Source: DASSBG01 sp965651365 | Lineage (GTDB): Bacteria; Pseudomonadota; Gammaproteobacteria; Xanthomonadales; Rhodanobacteraceae | Assembly: GCA_965651365.1 (NCBI GenBank) | Contig: CBFGSA010000073.1 | Coordinates: 1 to 13,718 of the forward strand | DNA length: 13,718 nucleotides | Reading direction: 5' to 3' | Shown here: positions 1 to 7,402 of the stretch, in pieces | Layout of the letters: each line of letters begins with the position of its first letter | Numbering within the stretch: position 1 is the first letter of the stretch | Program-made: the position numbers and the translations under genes | The notes under the pieces: model-generated | The model's input: the letters and a program-made list of their open reading frames with translations, nothing else | Told to the model about the DNA's origin: nothing | The model's database searches: none

Positions 1-123
1 TGCTGCTGCGACTGCTGGGTTACGGTGCAATACTGTGTTTTGTGTTGCGTGAATCCGGCCAGGACAAGGGGCGATACAATCGCACCGTCCGCTCAAGGGG
101 CCTGGCTTCACGACGCTGCATCA

Positions 124-143
124 CCGGCGCCTGGCGGCGCCGG
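124..143. other. Perfect GC-rich palindrome (stem-loop) upstream of the permease
   Basis: CCGGCGCC and GGCGCCGG form a perfect 8-bp stem around a TGGC loop, about 115 nt before the permease start. No T-run follows on either strand, so an intrinsic terminator is not supported. It could be a leader hairpin of the permease mRNA or the end of an upstream transcription unit. The rest of bases 1-257 shows no convincing gene. One frame stays open from the left edge to a stop at 222-224, but its product is Arg-rich and low in complexity, as expected of non-coding GC-rich DNA, so a gene tail there is only possible. A TACAAT hexamer at 75-80 resembles a -10 box, but no good -35 sits 17 nt upstream. Confidence 0.4.
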
Positions 144-257
144 AAGCCTTCCCGGCGCACGCGCTTGCGTGGCCGTCAACGGTCAGTCACAAGCCGACGG
201 TGGGCAGCGGAGAACGTGGAATGATCATCGTGTATCAAAACAGCAAGGAATCCCGCC

Positions 258-1742
258 GTGCCCATTGATACGACCACGCCTGACGTGCCGACAGCCGGAT
301 TTCCTGACAGCATTGAACGCAACGGACTGAACCTGATTCACGAGCGCGAGCGCAAGGGTCGTCCGAGGGACATGTTCTGGCCCTGGTTCGCGGCCAATGT
401 GTCGGTCTTTGGCGTCAGCTACGGCGCGTTCCTGCTCGGCTTTGGCCTGTCGTTCGGGCAGGCGAGCGTGGTGGCGATTGTCGGGATCGTCGTGTCCTAT
501 CTGTTCTGCGGTTTCATTTCGCTGGCCGGCAAGCGTGGCTCGGCACCAACGTTGACGCTCAGCCGCGCGGCGTTCGGGGTGTATGGCAACCGCGTACCGT
601 CATTCATTTCCTGGCTGATCACGGTGGGCTGGGAGACCGTGCTGGTGTCGATTGCGGTGCTGGCAAGCTCCACGGTGCTGACCGAGCTGGGCATGCCTGC
701 CGGCGTGGGCACGCAGGCGGGTGTGCTCATTGCCGTCGTGGCGCTGGTCATTGGCGGCGGCATCTACGGTTTCGATGTCATCATGCGCATGCAGGTGGCG
801 ATCACGGTCATCACCGGGGCGCTGACGGTGATCTACATCGGGCTTGTGCTGGATCACATCGACCTGGCCGCCGTCCGCGCTGCGCCCGGCGGCGACGTTC
901 AGCATCTGATCGGTGCCCTGGTTTTCATGATGACCGGCTTCGGGCTGGGCTGGGTGCAGGCCTCGGCCGACTATTCGCGCTATCTGCCGCGCACCTCGTC
1001 CAGCCCGGGCGTGGTCGGCTGGACCACGTTCGGCGCCTCATTGGCACCGGTTACCCTGGTGTTGTTCGGGCTGCTGCTGGCGACCTCGTCAGCGGAGCTG
1101 AACAGCAAGATCGGTGCCGACCCGATTGGTGCCCTGACCACAATCCTGCCGCTGTGGTTTCTCGTTCCCTTCGCGATCGTGGCCGTGCTCGGTCTGATCG
1201 GCGGCGCCGTGCTTGACATTTATTCCTCGGGCATCGCCCTGCTCAGTTGCGGCGTCAACATCTCACGTCCCGCGGCGGCCGCGGTTGATGGTGTGCTGAT
1301 GCTGATCGGTGCGACCTACATGGTGTTCTTCGCACACAGCTTCATTGCCCCCTTCCAGGCCTTCCTGATCACGCTGGGCACGCCGATCGCCGCCTGGTGC
1401 GGCATCTTCCTGGCCGACTTGAGCCTGCGCCGCCGGAACTACGCCGAAGCCGACCTGTTTGATGCGAACGGCCGCTACGGCCATGCCAACACCGCGGCCC
1501 TCGGTGTGCTGGCGCTGGCCACGTTTGCAGGCTGGGGTCTGATCACCAACCCGATCCCCAATGTGCCCTGGATGGACTGGCTGGGCTACCTGCTTCAGCC
1601 CCTCGGGCTGGGTGGCCGGAATGGAACCTGGGCCTCCGCGAATCTGGGGGTACTGGTGGCCCTGGCCACCGGCTATGGCAGCATCATGGTGTTTGGCCGT
1701 GCGCGTATCCGGCGGCAGGAATCGTGGCCACCGGACACGTGA
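258..1742 (+). CDS. NCS1-family purine/cytosine permease (nucleobase:cation symporter)
   Basis: Predicted inner-membrane symporter of 494 aa, a usual length for the NCS1 purine-cytosine permease family, which imports nucleobases or related compounds with a cation. A short hydrophilic N-terminus (1-39, with IERNGLN) is followed by about 12 hydrophobic segments, roughly at 44-66, 69-90, 114-137, 153-170, 178-197, 215-235, 252-275, 291-315, 339-360, 363-385, 411-429 and 459-480. The family-typical loop GKRGSAPTLTLSRAAFG lies at 91-107, between the second and third segments, and a GWxQASADYSRYLP stretch at 231-244. The GTG start is supported by AAGGAA at 244-249, 8 nt upstream. It is a single-gene unit, convergent with hemF. 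No catabolic gene is linked, so the substrate (cytosine, purine, allantoin, hydroxymethylpyrimidine) cannot be assigned. No TPP riboswitch signature was seen upstream. The family call is firm, the substrate open. Confidence 0.88.
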   Translation: MPIDTTTPDVPTAGFPDSIERNGLNLIHERERKGRPRDMFWPWFAANVSVFGVSYGAFLLGFGLSFGQASVVAIVGIVVSYLFCGFISLAGKRGSAPTLTLSRAAFGVYGNRVPSFISWLITVGWETVLVSIAVLASSTVLTELGMPAGVGTQAGVLIAVVALVIGGGIYGFDVIMRMQVAITVITGALTVIYIGLVLDHIDLAAVRAAPGGDVQHLIGALVFMMTGFGLGWVQASADYSRYLPRTSSSPGVVGWTTFGASLAPVTLVLFGLLLATSSAELNSKIGADPIGALTTILPLWFLVPFAIVAVLGLIGGAVLDIYSSGIALLSCGVNISRPAAAAVDGVLMLIGATYMVFFAHSFIAPFQAFLITLGTPIAAWCGIFLADLSLRRRNYAEADLFDANGRYGHANTAALGVLALATFAGWGLITNPIPNVPWMDWLGYLLQPLGLGGRNGTWASANLGVLVALATGYGSIMVFGRARIRRQESWPPDT

Positions 1743-1837
1743 TGCGGGGGCCGGATTCCGCTGCGCCTGACCGCTACGGCCCTGGCGGGCAATCGGGCGC
1801 GGCACCTGTAGTGGCATCGCAGCAGGTCTCGTGCCGA

Positions 1838-2755
1838 TCAGCCCAGCCAGTCACGCGGCTGGAGGTAGTCGGCCAGCCGCGCCTCGGGGCTGCCGGGTTC
1901 GGGCTGGTAGTTGTAGGCGAAGCGCACGCGCGGGGGCAGGCTCATCAGGATCGATTCGGTGCGCCCGCCCGATTGCAGACCGAACAGGGTGCCGCGGTCG
2001 TAGACCAGGTTGAACTCGACGTAGCGGCCGCGGCGGTAGAGCTGGAATTCACGCTCGCGTTCGCCCCAGGGCGTATCCTTGCGGCGCTCGACAATGGGGA
2101 TGTAGGCATCCAGAAAACCTTCGCCAACGGCCTGCATGAAATCAAAACAGCGCTCGAAGCCGCCCTCGTCGAGATCGTCGAAAAACAGGCCACCGACGCC
2201 GCGCTCCTCGTTGCGGTGCTTGTTGAAGAAGTACTCGTCGCACCATTGCTTGTAGCGCGGATACACGTCGTGCCCGAACGGCGCGCACAGATCACGCGCC
2301 ACCCGGTGCCAGTGCTTGACGTCCTCGTCGAACGGGTAATACGGCGTCAGATCGAAGCCGCCGCCGAACCACCACACCGGCTCCACCCCGGGCTTGCGTG
2401 CCTCGAAATAGCGCACGTTGGCGTGGCTGGTGGGGACATACGGATTGCGCGGGTGGATCACCAGCGACACGCCAGTGGCGACAAAGCTGCCGCCGGCCAG
2501 TTGTGGCCGGTGCGCGGTGGCGCTGGGTGGCAGAGTGTCGCCGCTGACGCGCGAAAAATTGACCCCGGCCTGCTCGAACACCGCGCCCTCGGCCAGAACC
2601 CGGGTGCGCCCGCCGCCGCCTTCGGCGCGGGTCCAGGCATCTTCGGCAAAACGTGCCTGACCGTCGGCCTGCTCCAGTGCCTGACAGATGCGATCCTGCA
2701 ACTGGCGCAGGCAGGGTTCCACCTGATCGGCGTGATATTGGGTCTGCTCCGGCAT
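1838..2755 (-). CDS. hemF: Oxygen-dependent coproporphyrinogen III oxidase
   Basis: Cytosolic enzyme that uses O2 to decarboxylate two propionates of coproporphyrinogen III, giving protoporphyrinogen IX in heme synthesis. With the start at 2755 the protein is 305 aa, close to E. coli HemF as recalled, and the two align from the first residues. Signatures: EGGGGRTRVL (45-54), NPYVPTSHANVRYF (104-117), FGGGFDLTPYYP (130-141), the family signature WCDEYFFNKHRNEERGVGGLFFD (171-193, given in part) and GRYVEFNLVYDRGTLFG (243-259). The start is uncertain: the frame extends to ATGs at 2773, 2809 and 2836 (332 aa at most), and none has a clear Shine-Dalgarno. 2755 was chosen because it matches the family N-terminus. 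The gene is monocistronic here, divergent from the ketosynthase operon and convergent with the permease. Function is certain; only the N-terminus is in doubt. Confidence 0.96.
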   Translation of the reverse strand: MPEQTQYHADQVEPCLRQLQDRICQALEQADGQARFAEDAWTRAEGGGGRTRVLAEGAVFEQAGVNFSRVSGDTLPPSATAHRPQLAGGSFVATGVSLVIHPRNPYVPTSHANVRYFEARKPGVEPVWWFGGGFDLTPYYPFDEDVKHWHRVARDLCAPFGHDVYPRYKQWCDEYFFNKHRNEERGVGGLFFDDLDEGGFERCFDFMQAVGEGFLDAYIPIVERRKDTPWGEREREFQLYRRGRYVEFNLVYDRGTLFGLQSGGRTESILMSLPPRVRFAYNYQPEPGSPEARLADYLQPRDWLG

Positions 2756-2865
2756 GTCGGCATTGTCGAGCATGTGCCATGCAGCCGCAATGTGCGCGCC
2801 AGCGTGCATCGTGGCAGGCTGCGAATCGCTTATCATGCAGCTGTCATTTCATGATTCGAGAGTGC
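2756..2865. promoter_or_regulatory. Divergent intergenic region between hemF and the ketosynthase operon
   Basis: This 110-nt spacer, or as little as 29 nt if hemF starts at 2836, must hold or overlap the promoters for both transcription units. On the plus strand TATCAT at 2831-2836 resembles a -10 box about 30 nt before the ketosynthase ATG, but there is no good -35 at 17 nt. On the minus strand ATGATAAG overlaps the most upstream hemF ATG. If that is a -10 element, the longest hemF start cannot be real. Both calls are weak. Confidence 0.3.
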
Positions 2866-4068
2866 ATGCACAAGCCCATTGCGCCGCTGGCCATTTCGGC
2901 CTGGACCCTGACGACCGCGTTGGGGTCGGGCAGACAGGCTCACCTGGACGCCATTGCCGCCATGCGCAGCGGCCTGCGCCACAACGATTTCAGCATCGAG
3001 CCGCTCGAATGCCATATCGGACGGGTAGATGCCATCGAGGCCACGTCACTGCCGGAAGCGCAAAGCATCTGGGACTGCCGCAACAACCGTCTGGCATGGC
3101 TGGGTTTGCAGCAGGACGGCATGCTGGATGCCATCCGCGCCGCGCGCCAGCGTTATGGCGCGCAGCGCATCGCCCTGCTGATGGGCACCTCCACCGGCAG
3201 TATCGACAGCACCGAGCAAGGCTACCGCCATCTGGAGCACGGTCGACTGCCCGCAGCGATGCGCAACTCGGCAATCCACTGCCTGCATTCGCTGGGCGAC
3301 TTTCTGATCGATGCCCTGGCACTGGACGGCCCGACCACCACCGTTTCAACCGCCTGCTCTTCCAGCGCCAAGGTGTTCGCCATGGCCGAGCGCATGATCC
3401 GGCAGGGGCTGGTGGATGCGGCCGTGGTCGGCGGCGTCGACAGCCTGTGTCACAGCGTGCTGTTCGGCTTCAATTCGCTGCAACTTGTCTCGCCCACCGC
3501 CTGCCGACCGTTCGATGCCGAACGGGACGGCATTTCAATTGGCGAGGCGGCCGGGTTCGCCCTGCTGGAACGGGTGGAACAGGCACCGCAGGCACCCCGA
3601 CTGGCCGGGTGGGGTGAATCCAGTGACGCCTGGCACATGTCGACACCACATCCGGAAGGTCTGGGCGCCGAACTGGCCATGCGCGCGGCCATGCAGCGCG
3701 CCGCGCTTTCCCCGGATTCCATCGACTACATCAACCTGCATGGCACCGCCACACCCAAGAATGACGAGGCCGAGGCGCAACTGGTCGCCCGCTTGTTCCC
3801 GGCCGGCACGCGGGCCAGCTCCACCAAGGGCTATACCGGCCATTGCCTGGGCGCAGCCGGCATCGTCGAGGCGGGTATGTCGCTGTTGGCGCTGGAGCAC
3901 GATCTGGTACCCGGCACGGCGGGCTGCCGCGTGCCGGATCCGGTGTGCGGCCCGCAGGTGACGCTGGCGACTGAACAGCGGCCGGTGCGTGCCGTGCTCA
4001 GCAATTCATTCGGCTTTGGCGGCAACAACGCCTGCCTGGCCTTCGTGCAGGGAGGCAGCGCCGCATGA
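2866..4068 (+). CDS. Beta-ketoacyl-ACP synthase (FabF/KAS-II-like, aryl-polyene type)
   Basis: Decarboxylative condensing enzyme expected to extend an ACP-bound acyl chain with malonyl-ACP. It is 400 aa with a complete thiolase-fold ketosynthase layout: nucleophile Cys164 in VSTACSSSAK, His292 in NLHGTATPKND, Lys321 and His326 in KGYTGHCLGAAG, and the terminal GFGGNN loop (384-388). The triad is intact, so it should be catalytic. The ATG at 2866 is preferred: GAGAG lies just upstream, the homologous N-terminus begins there, and the frame extension to 2653 would read antisense through hemF. ATG 2851 is also possible. It heads a four-gene operon, and its stop overlaps the next ATG (ATGA, 4065-4068). 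Pairing with a ketosynthase-like partner and a halogenase is typical of aryl-polyene/xanthomonadin clusters rather than of primary fatty-acid fab operons. The product is inferred. Confidence 0.9.
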   Translation: MHKPIAPLAISAWTLTTALGSGRQAHLDAIAAMRSGLRHNDFSIEPLECHIGRVDAIEATSLPEAQSIWDCRNNRLAWLGLQQDGMLDAIRAARQRYGAQRIALLMGTSTGSIDSTEQGYRHLEHGRLPAAMRNSAIHCLHSLGDFLIDALALDGPTTTVSTACSSSAKVFAMAERMIRQGLVDAAVVGGVDSLCHSVLFGFNSLQLVSPTACRPFDAERDGISIGEAAGFALLERVEQAPQAPRLAGWGESSDAWHMSTPHPEGLGAELAMRAAMQRAALSPDSIDYINLHGTATPKNDEAEAQLVARLFPAGTRASSTKGYTGHCLGAAGIVEAGMSLLALEHDLVPGTAGCRVPDPVCGPQVTLATEQRPVRAVLSNSFGFGGNNACLAFVQGGSAA

Positions 4069-4874
4069 ACGCGCCCCGAGAACTCACCGTGTGGCTGGAA
4101 GGCATCGGCTGCTGGACACCGGACCACGCCGACTGGAACGCCATGCGCGCCTGGCTCGCCGGCGGGCCCGATCCTGAGCCGGGTGCTGCCGGCAAGCCGC
4201 GCCCTGCCCTGCTGCCGCCCGGCGAACGGCGCCGTGCACCGCACGGTGTGCTGGTGGCGATCGAGGTGGCCAGCCAGGCCGTGGCCATGAGCGGCCGCGA
4301 CCCGGCCGAAGTACCCAGCGTGTTTGCCTCCGCCCACACCGACCTCGACATTCTCGACTACACCTGCGCCACACTGGCGACCGCGCCGGCCTCGATGTCG
4401 CCCACGCGCTTCCACAACTCGGTGCACAACGCGGCGGCCGGCTACTGGACCATGGCCACCGGCTGTCATGCCGCAGCCAACGCCTTGACCTCACACGAGT
4501 TCACCTTTGGCGCCAGCTTGCTGGAGGCAGCCAGCCTGGCCGATGCCGAGGAAACCCCGGTGCTGCTGGTGGCCAACGATGGCACCGGGCGCGGACCGCT
4601 GGCCGAGGTGATTGCTTCGACACGACACTTTGCCTGCGCCCTGATGCTGGCCCCGCAAGCCGGACCGCGCGCCGTCGCGAAGCTGGCATTGCGCATTGCA
4701 GGACACGAGCCGCACGCCCAGCCCGGACCGCGGGCGCAAGCGCTGTCTGAAGCTAACCTGAGCGCAGCGGGCAGCCCCTTGCTGGAACTGCTGGCCAATG
4801 GCGTATCCTCGACGTTGCGCATGCAAGCCGCGCCGCGACTCGATCTCGACATGACGCTGGAGTACCTCGCTTGA
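4065..4874 (+). CDS. Ketosynthase-like N-terminal-domain protein (putative chain-length-factor partner)
   Basis: Protein of 269 aa resembling the single-domain 'beta-ketoacyl synthase, N-terminal' proteins (Ketoacyl-synt_2 type) found beside true ketosynthases in aryl-polyene clusters. There they are thought to pair with the active enzyme and affect chain length. The family core FHNSVHNAAAGYWTMATG is at 116-133, followed by FTFGASLLEAA (146-156). The C-terminal thiolase half, with the HGT and GH motifs, is absent, so it should not be an independent synthase. Cys134 (ATGCHAAANAL) sits where the catalytic Cys of a TACSS motif would align. The start has GGAGG at 4051-4055, 9 nt before the ATG, and overlaps the ketosynthase stop by 4 nt, which fits translational coupling and a 1:1 complex. 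The role is inferred from family and context. Confidence 0.78.
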   Translation: MNAPRELTVWLEGIGCWTPDHADWNAMRAWLAGGPDPEPGAAGKPRPALLPPGERRRAPHGVLVAIEVASQAVAMSGRDPAEVPSVFASAHTDLDILDYTCATLATAPASMSPTRFHNSVHNAAAGYWTMATGCHAAANALTSHEFTFGASLLEAASLADAEETPVLLVANDGTGRGPLAEVIASTRHFACALMLAPQAGPRAVAKLALRIAGHEPHAQPGPRAQALSEANLSAAGSPLLELLANGVSSTLRMQAAPRLDLDMTLEYLA

Positions 4875-5686
4875 CCCCGCACGACCGTCACCCTGCCTGT
4901 TGCGTGCTGATACCCTGCCTCAACGAAGCCGGAGCCATCCGCGTGGTCATCGAGTCCGTGCTGAAACTTGAGCTGCCGGTCATCGTGATCGACGACGGCT
5001 CCGACGACGGCACCCGCGACATCGTGGCCGAGTTTCCTGTGCGGCTGATCTGCCATGATCGGCGCAAGGGCAAGGGCGAGGCGCTGCGCAGCGGATTCCG
5101 CGCCGCGCTCGAAGCGGGCTACGAAGGTGCGCTGACGATGGATGGCGATGGCCAGCATGTGGCCGAAGACATACCCCGTCTGCTGTCAGCCGCAGCGCTG
5201 TACCCGCGCCACATCATCACCGGCGCACGCGTGATCAATCGCGAGCAGCAACCCGTGTATCGCCGCCTGGCCAATGACTTTGGCGACTGGGGCATCTCCT
5301 GGGCCTGCGGGCAGCGCCTGATCGATACGCAGAGCGGCCAGCGCTACTACCCGCGCGAAGTGCTGGAGATGGCCGACATCCCGGCCGAGGGCTTCGTGTT
5401 CGAAAGCGACATCCTGATCGAAGCCGCTTGGCAAAAAGGTGTCCGTGTGGCCTCGGTCGCCATCGAATCACGCTATGAGCACATCCACCACCGCGGTCCG
5501 CGCGCATTCCGCGTCAGCCACTTTCGCCCGCTGACCGACTTCACCAAGATCACTGCCCACGTCGTTGGCAAGATCATCCGCGCCGGTTTTTTGTGGGACA
5601 ATCGGCGCCGCATGCTGAATGAACAGCCGCTTCTGATCGACGACAACCAGCTGCCCGACCTGCCGGTCGTCAGCGTAGGCGAGTGA
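4871..5686 (+). CDS. Family 2 glycosyltransferase (GT-A fold, DPM1/polyprenyl-phosphate-transferase-like)
   Basis: Predicted sugar-nucleotide-dependent glycosyltransferase of 271 aa. The GT-A core is visible in order: CVLIPCLNEAGAIR (11-24), VIDDGSDDGT (39-48), the GKGEALRSGF segment (66-75), the metal-binding DGDGQH stretch (about 90-95) and a downstream FVFESDILIEAAW acceptor-side segment (about 176-188). No transmembrane helix is evident, so it is cytosolic or peripheral. The start is TTG at 4871, overlapping the previous stop as TTGA. GGAG lies 8 nt upstream, and no ATG or GTG occurs before the first conserved strand except inside it. Aryl-polyene clusters often carry such enzymes, where they are thought to glycosylate the polyene lipid or its head group. 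Donor and acceptor cannot be read from the sequence. Confidence 0.85.
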   Translation: MTPHDRHPACCVLIPCLNEAGAIRVVIESVLKLELPVIVIDDGSDDGTRDIVAEFPVRLICHDRRKGKGEALRSGFRAALEAGYEGALTMDGDGQHVAEDIPRLLSAAALYPRHIITGARVINREQQPVYRRLANDFGDWGISWACGQRLIDTQSGQRYYPREVLEMADIPAEGFVFESDILIEAAWQKGVRVASVAIESRYEHIHHRGPRAFRVSHFRPLTDFTKITAHVVGKIIRAGFLWDNRRRMLNEQPLLIDDNQLPDLPVVSVGE

Positions 5687-5695
5687 GTTTCACCA

Positions 5696-7282
5696 TTGAG
5701 CGCGACCAACGATTTCGACGCCATCATTCTGGGTGGCGGCCTGGCCGGTCTGACCCTGGCCCTGCAACTGAAACGGCACTTTGCCGACATGCGCATCCTG
5801 GTGCTGGAGCGCAACGCGCATCCGCTGCCCGAGGCTGCGCACAAGGTCGGTGAATCCACGGTCGAGATCGGCGCCCACTACCTGGCTGAAACGCTGGGTC
5901 TGGCCGAACACATCGACCGTGCACATCTGCGCAAGTTCGGCCTGCGCTATTTTTTCAGCCACGGCCGCGAGCACATCGAGCAGGCCGTCGAACTGGGCGT
6001 CACGCGCCACCTGCCCTTGCCCAGCTACCAGCTTGATCGCGGCATCCTGGAAAACTTTCTGGGCCAGGAAGCACGGCGCCGCGGCATCGACTTCCGTGAC
6101 GGCTGCAAGGTGCGCCACTGCGCCGTGGGCGAAAACGGCGCATCGCACCAGGTGGAATTCAGCGATGGCGAGTCGTCACACACCGTGGATTGCCGCTGGC
6201 TGCTGGACACCTCCGGGCGCAGCGCGCTGCTCAAGCGCCAGCTAGGCCTGGCCAGGGACAACGAGCACGCCGCCCATGCTGCCTGGTTCAGACTGGACGG
6301 CCATATCAAGATCGACGACTTCGTGGACGACCCGACCTGGCGCCAGCAGTGCTCGCCGCCGGATCGCTGGCTGTCCACCAACCACCTGATGGGCCCCGGC
6401 TACTGGGTATGGTTGATTCCGCTGGGCTCGGGTGCGACTTCGATCGGCATCGTGGCCGACAGCAGCATGCATTCGCTGGACGAGATGCGCGATTTCGACA
6501 GCGCGCTGAAGTGGCTCATGCGCAATCAGCCGGCGCTGGCGCAGCGCATCGAACCATTGTCCGGCAAGGTGCTGGACTTCCGCTTTCTGCGCAAGTATTC
6601 ACATTCGGCCACACAGGTGTTTTCGGCCGATCGCTGGGCCCTGAGCGGCGAGGCCGGCGTGTTTCTCGACCCGTTCTATTCGCCCGGCACCGACTTCATC
6701 GCCATCGCCAACCACTACATCACCGCACTCATCGGCATCGACCGCAAGGGTCAGCCGATTGATCCGTGGGTGCGCATTTTCCAGGACCTGTACCTGTCCT
6801 TCTACGCCAACACCATGAGCCTGTACCAGGACCAGTACCCGATGTTCGGCAATGCCCGGGTGATGGCACAGAAGATCACCTGGGACTACAGCTACTACTG
6901 GGGCATCCTGTGCGTGCTGGTGTTCCAGAACCGGCTCACCGATATCGCCTTGCTGGGTGACGTGCAGGCCCAATTGCAGCAGGCCAATGCGCTCAATACC
7001 CGCATGCAGAATCTGTTTTCACGCTGGCACGAAGCCTGCGCTGACGATGCAGGTGCAAGACCTGGGCTGGCTGACCAGGGCGCGCTGGACTGGTTCGTCG
7101 AGATCAACCGGCAGATGACCGATCTCACGGACGATGCCGGCGTGCGCCAGCGCATCGCCGACCACCTGCAACTCCTGCATGGGCTGGCCGACGCCATCAG
7201 CGCGCAAGCCAGCGAAAGCGATTCGTCACTGGCACACGAACCCAGCGGCGCTCCCCAGCCCGAACTGCTCGACATCGGCTGA
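5696..7282 (+). CDS. Flavin-dependent halogenase-like FAD monooxygenase (tryptophan-halogenase superfamily)
   Basis: FAD enzyme of 528 aa. Rossmann motif GGGLAG (13-18) with acid E38 after strand 2; KVGEST (50-55), the halogenase-type active-site entrance; Lys80 in LRKFGLRYFF, aligned by eye with the catalytic lysine of PrnA-type halogenases; YWVWLIP (236-242), a near match to the halogenase GWxWxIP motif with Tyr for the first Gly; and SGEAGVFLDPFYSPG (317-331), the second FAD motif with GE for GD. Residues from about 430 to the end form a helical extension of unknown role. The start is TTG at 5696 with GAGTGAG 8 nt upstream, 9 nt after the glycosyltransferase stop. Xanthomonadins are brominated aryl polyenes and their clusters carry halogenase homologues, so ring halogenation is the leading idea. 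A non-halogenating oxidoreductase role remains possible. Confidence 0.82.
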   Translation: MSATNDFDAIILGGGLAGLTLALQLKRHFADMRILVLERNAHPLPEAAHKVGESTVEIGAHYLAETLGLAEHIDRAHLRKFGLRYFFSHGREHIEQAVELGVTRHLPLPSYQLDRGILENFLGQEARRRGIDFRDGCKVRHCAVGENGASHQVEFSDGESSHTVDCRWLLDTSGRSALLKRQLGLARDNEHAAHAAWFRLDGHIKIDDFVDDPTWRQQCSPPDRWLSTNHLMGPGYWVWLIPLGSGATSIGIVADSSMHSLDEMRDFDSALKWLMRNQPALAQRIEPLSGKVLDFRFLRKYSHSATQVFSADRWALSGEAGVFLDPFYSPGTDFIAIANHYITALIGIDRKGQPIDPWVRIFQDLYLSFYANTMSLYQDQYPMFGNARVMAQKITWDYSYYWGILCVLVFQNRLTDIALLGDVQAQLQQANALNTRMQNLFSRWHEACADDAGARPGLADQGALDWFVEINRQMTDLTDDAGVRQRIADHLQLLHGLADAISAQASESDSSLAHEPSGAPQPELLDIG

Positions 7283-7330
7283 ACGGCCACACCCGTGCAC
7301 GATCACCACCACGCTCATCCAAACTCCGTC

Positions 7331-7369
7331 ATCCTGCGCAAGGACGCACAGCGCAGGCCATCGCAGGAT
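7331..7369. terminator. Inverted repeat at the convergent junction (possible bidirectional terminator / REP-like)
   Basis: Between the convergent halogenase (ends 7282) and ilvN (ends 7403), ATCCTGCG (7331-7338) is repeated inverted as CGCAGGAT (7362-7369). A competing 7-bp pairing, CCTGCGC / GCGCAGG, lies at 7333-7339 and 7351-7357. The flanks GTC...CTTCCA resemble the GTCATTCC...GGAATCCA ends of the palindromes at 9634 and 13648, so it may be a diverged relative of them. No U-tract follows on either strand, so intrinsic termination is only a guess from position. The rest of 7283-7402 shows nothing else. Confidence 0.4.
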
Positions 7370-7402
7370 ACTTCCAGATGCGCAGCCCGGCGGGAACGCT
7401 TC

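Noticed and set aside
1..257. TPP or other riboswitch ahead of the permease
   Set aside because: Some NCS1 transporters have one, but no CTGAGA or ACCTGAT-type conserved core is present; only an isolated GC hairpin is seen.
25..330. Small open frames in the left-edge spacer (25-330 and 42-224)
   Set aside because: No ribosome site, Arg/Pro/Gly-rich products without similarity; one overlaps the permease start in another frame. A cut-off gene tail ending at 222-224 cannot be excluded but is not supported.
1724..2854. 376-codon plus-strand frame opposite hemF
   Set aside because: Shadow of hemF, which has unmistakable family signatures in the other strand.
2653..2865. N-terminal extension of the ketosynthase frame
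   Set aside because: It would lie antisense inside hemF, is Arg/Cys/Pro-rich and is unlike any ketosynthase N-terminus; the ATG at 2866 fits the family.
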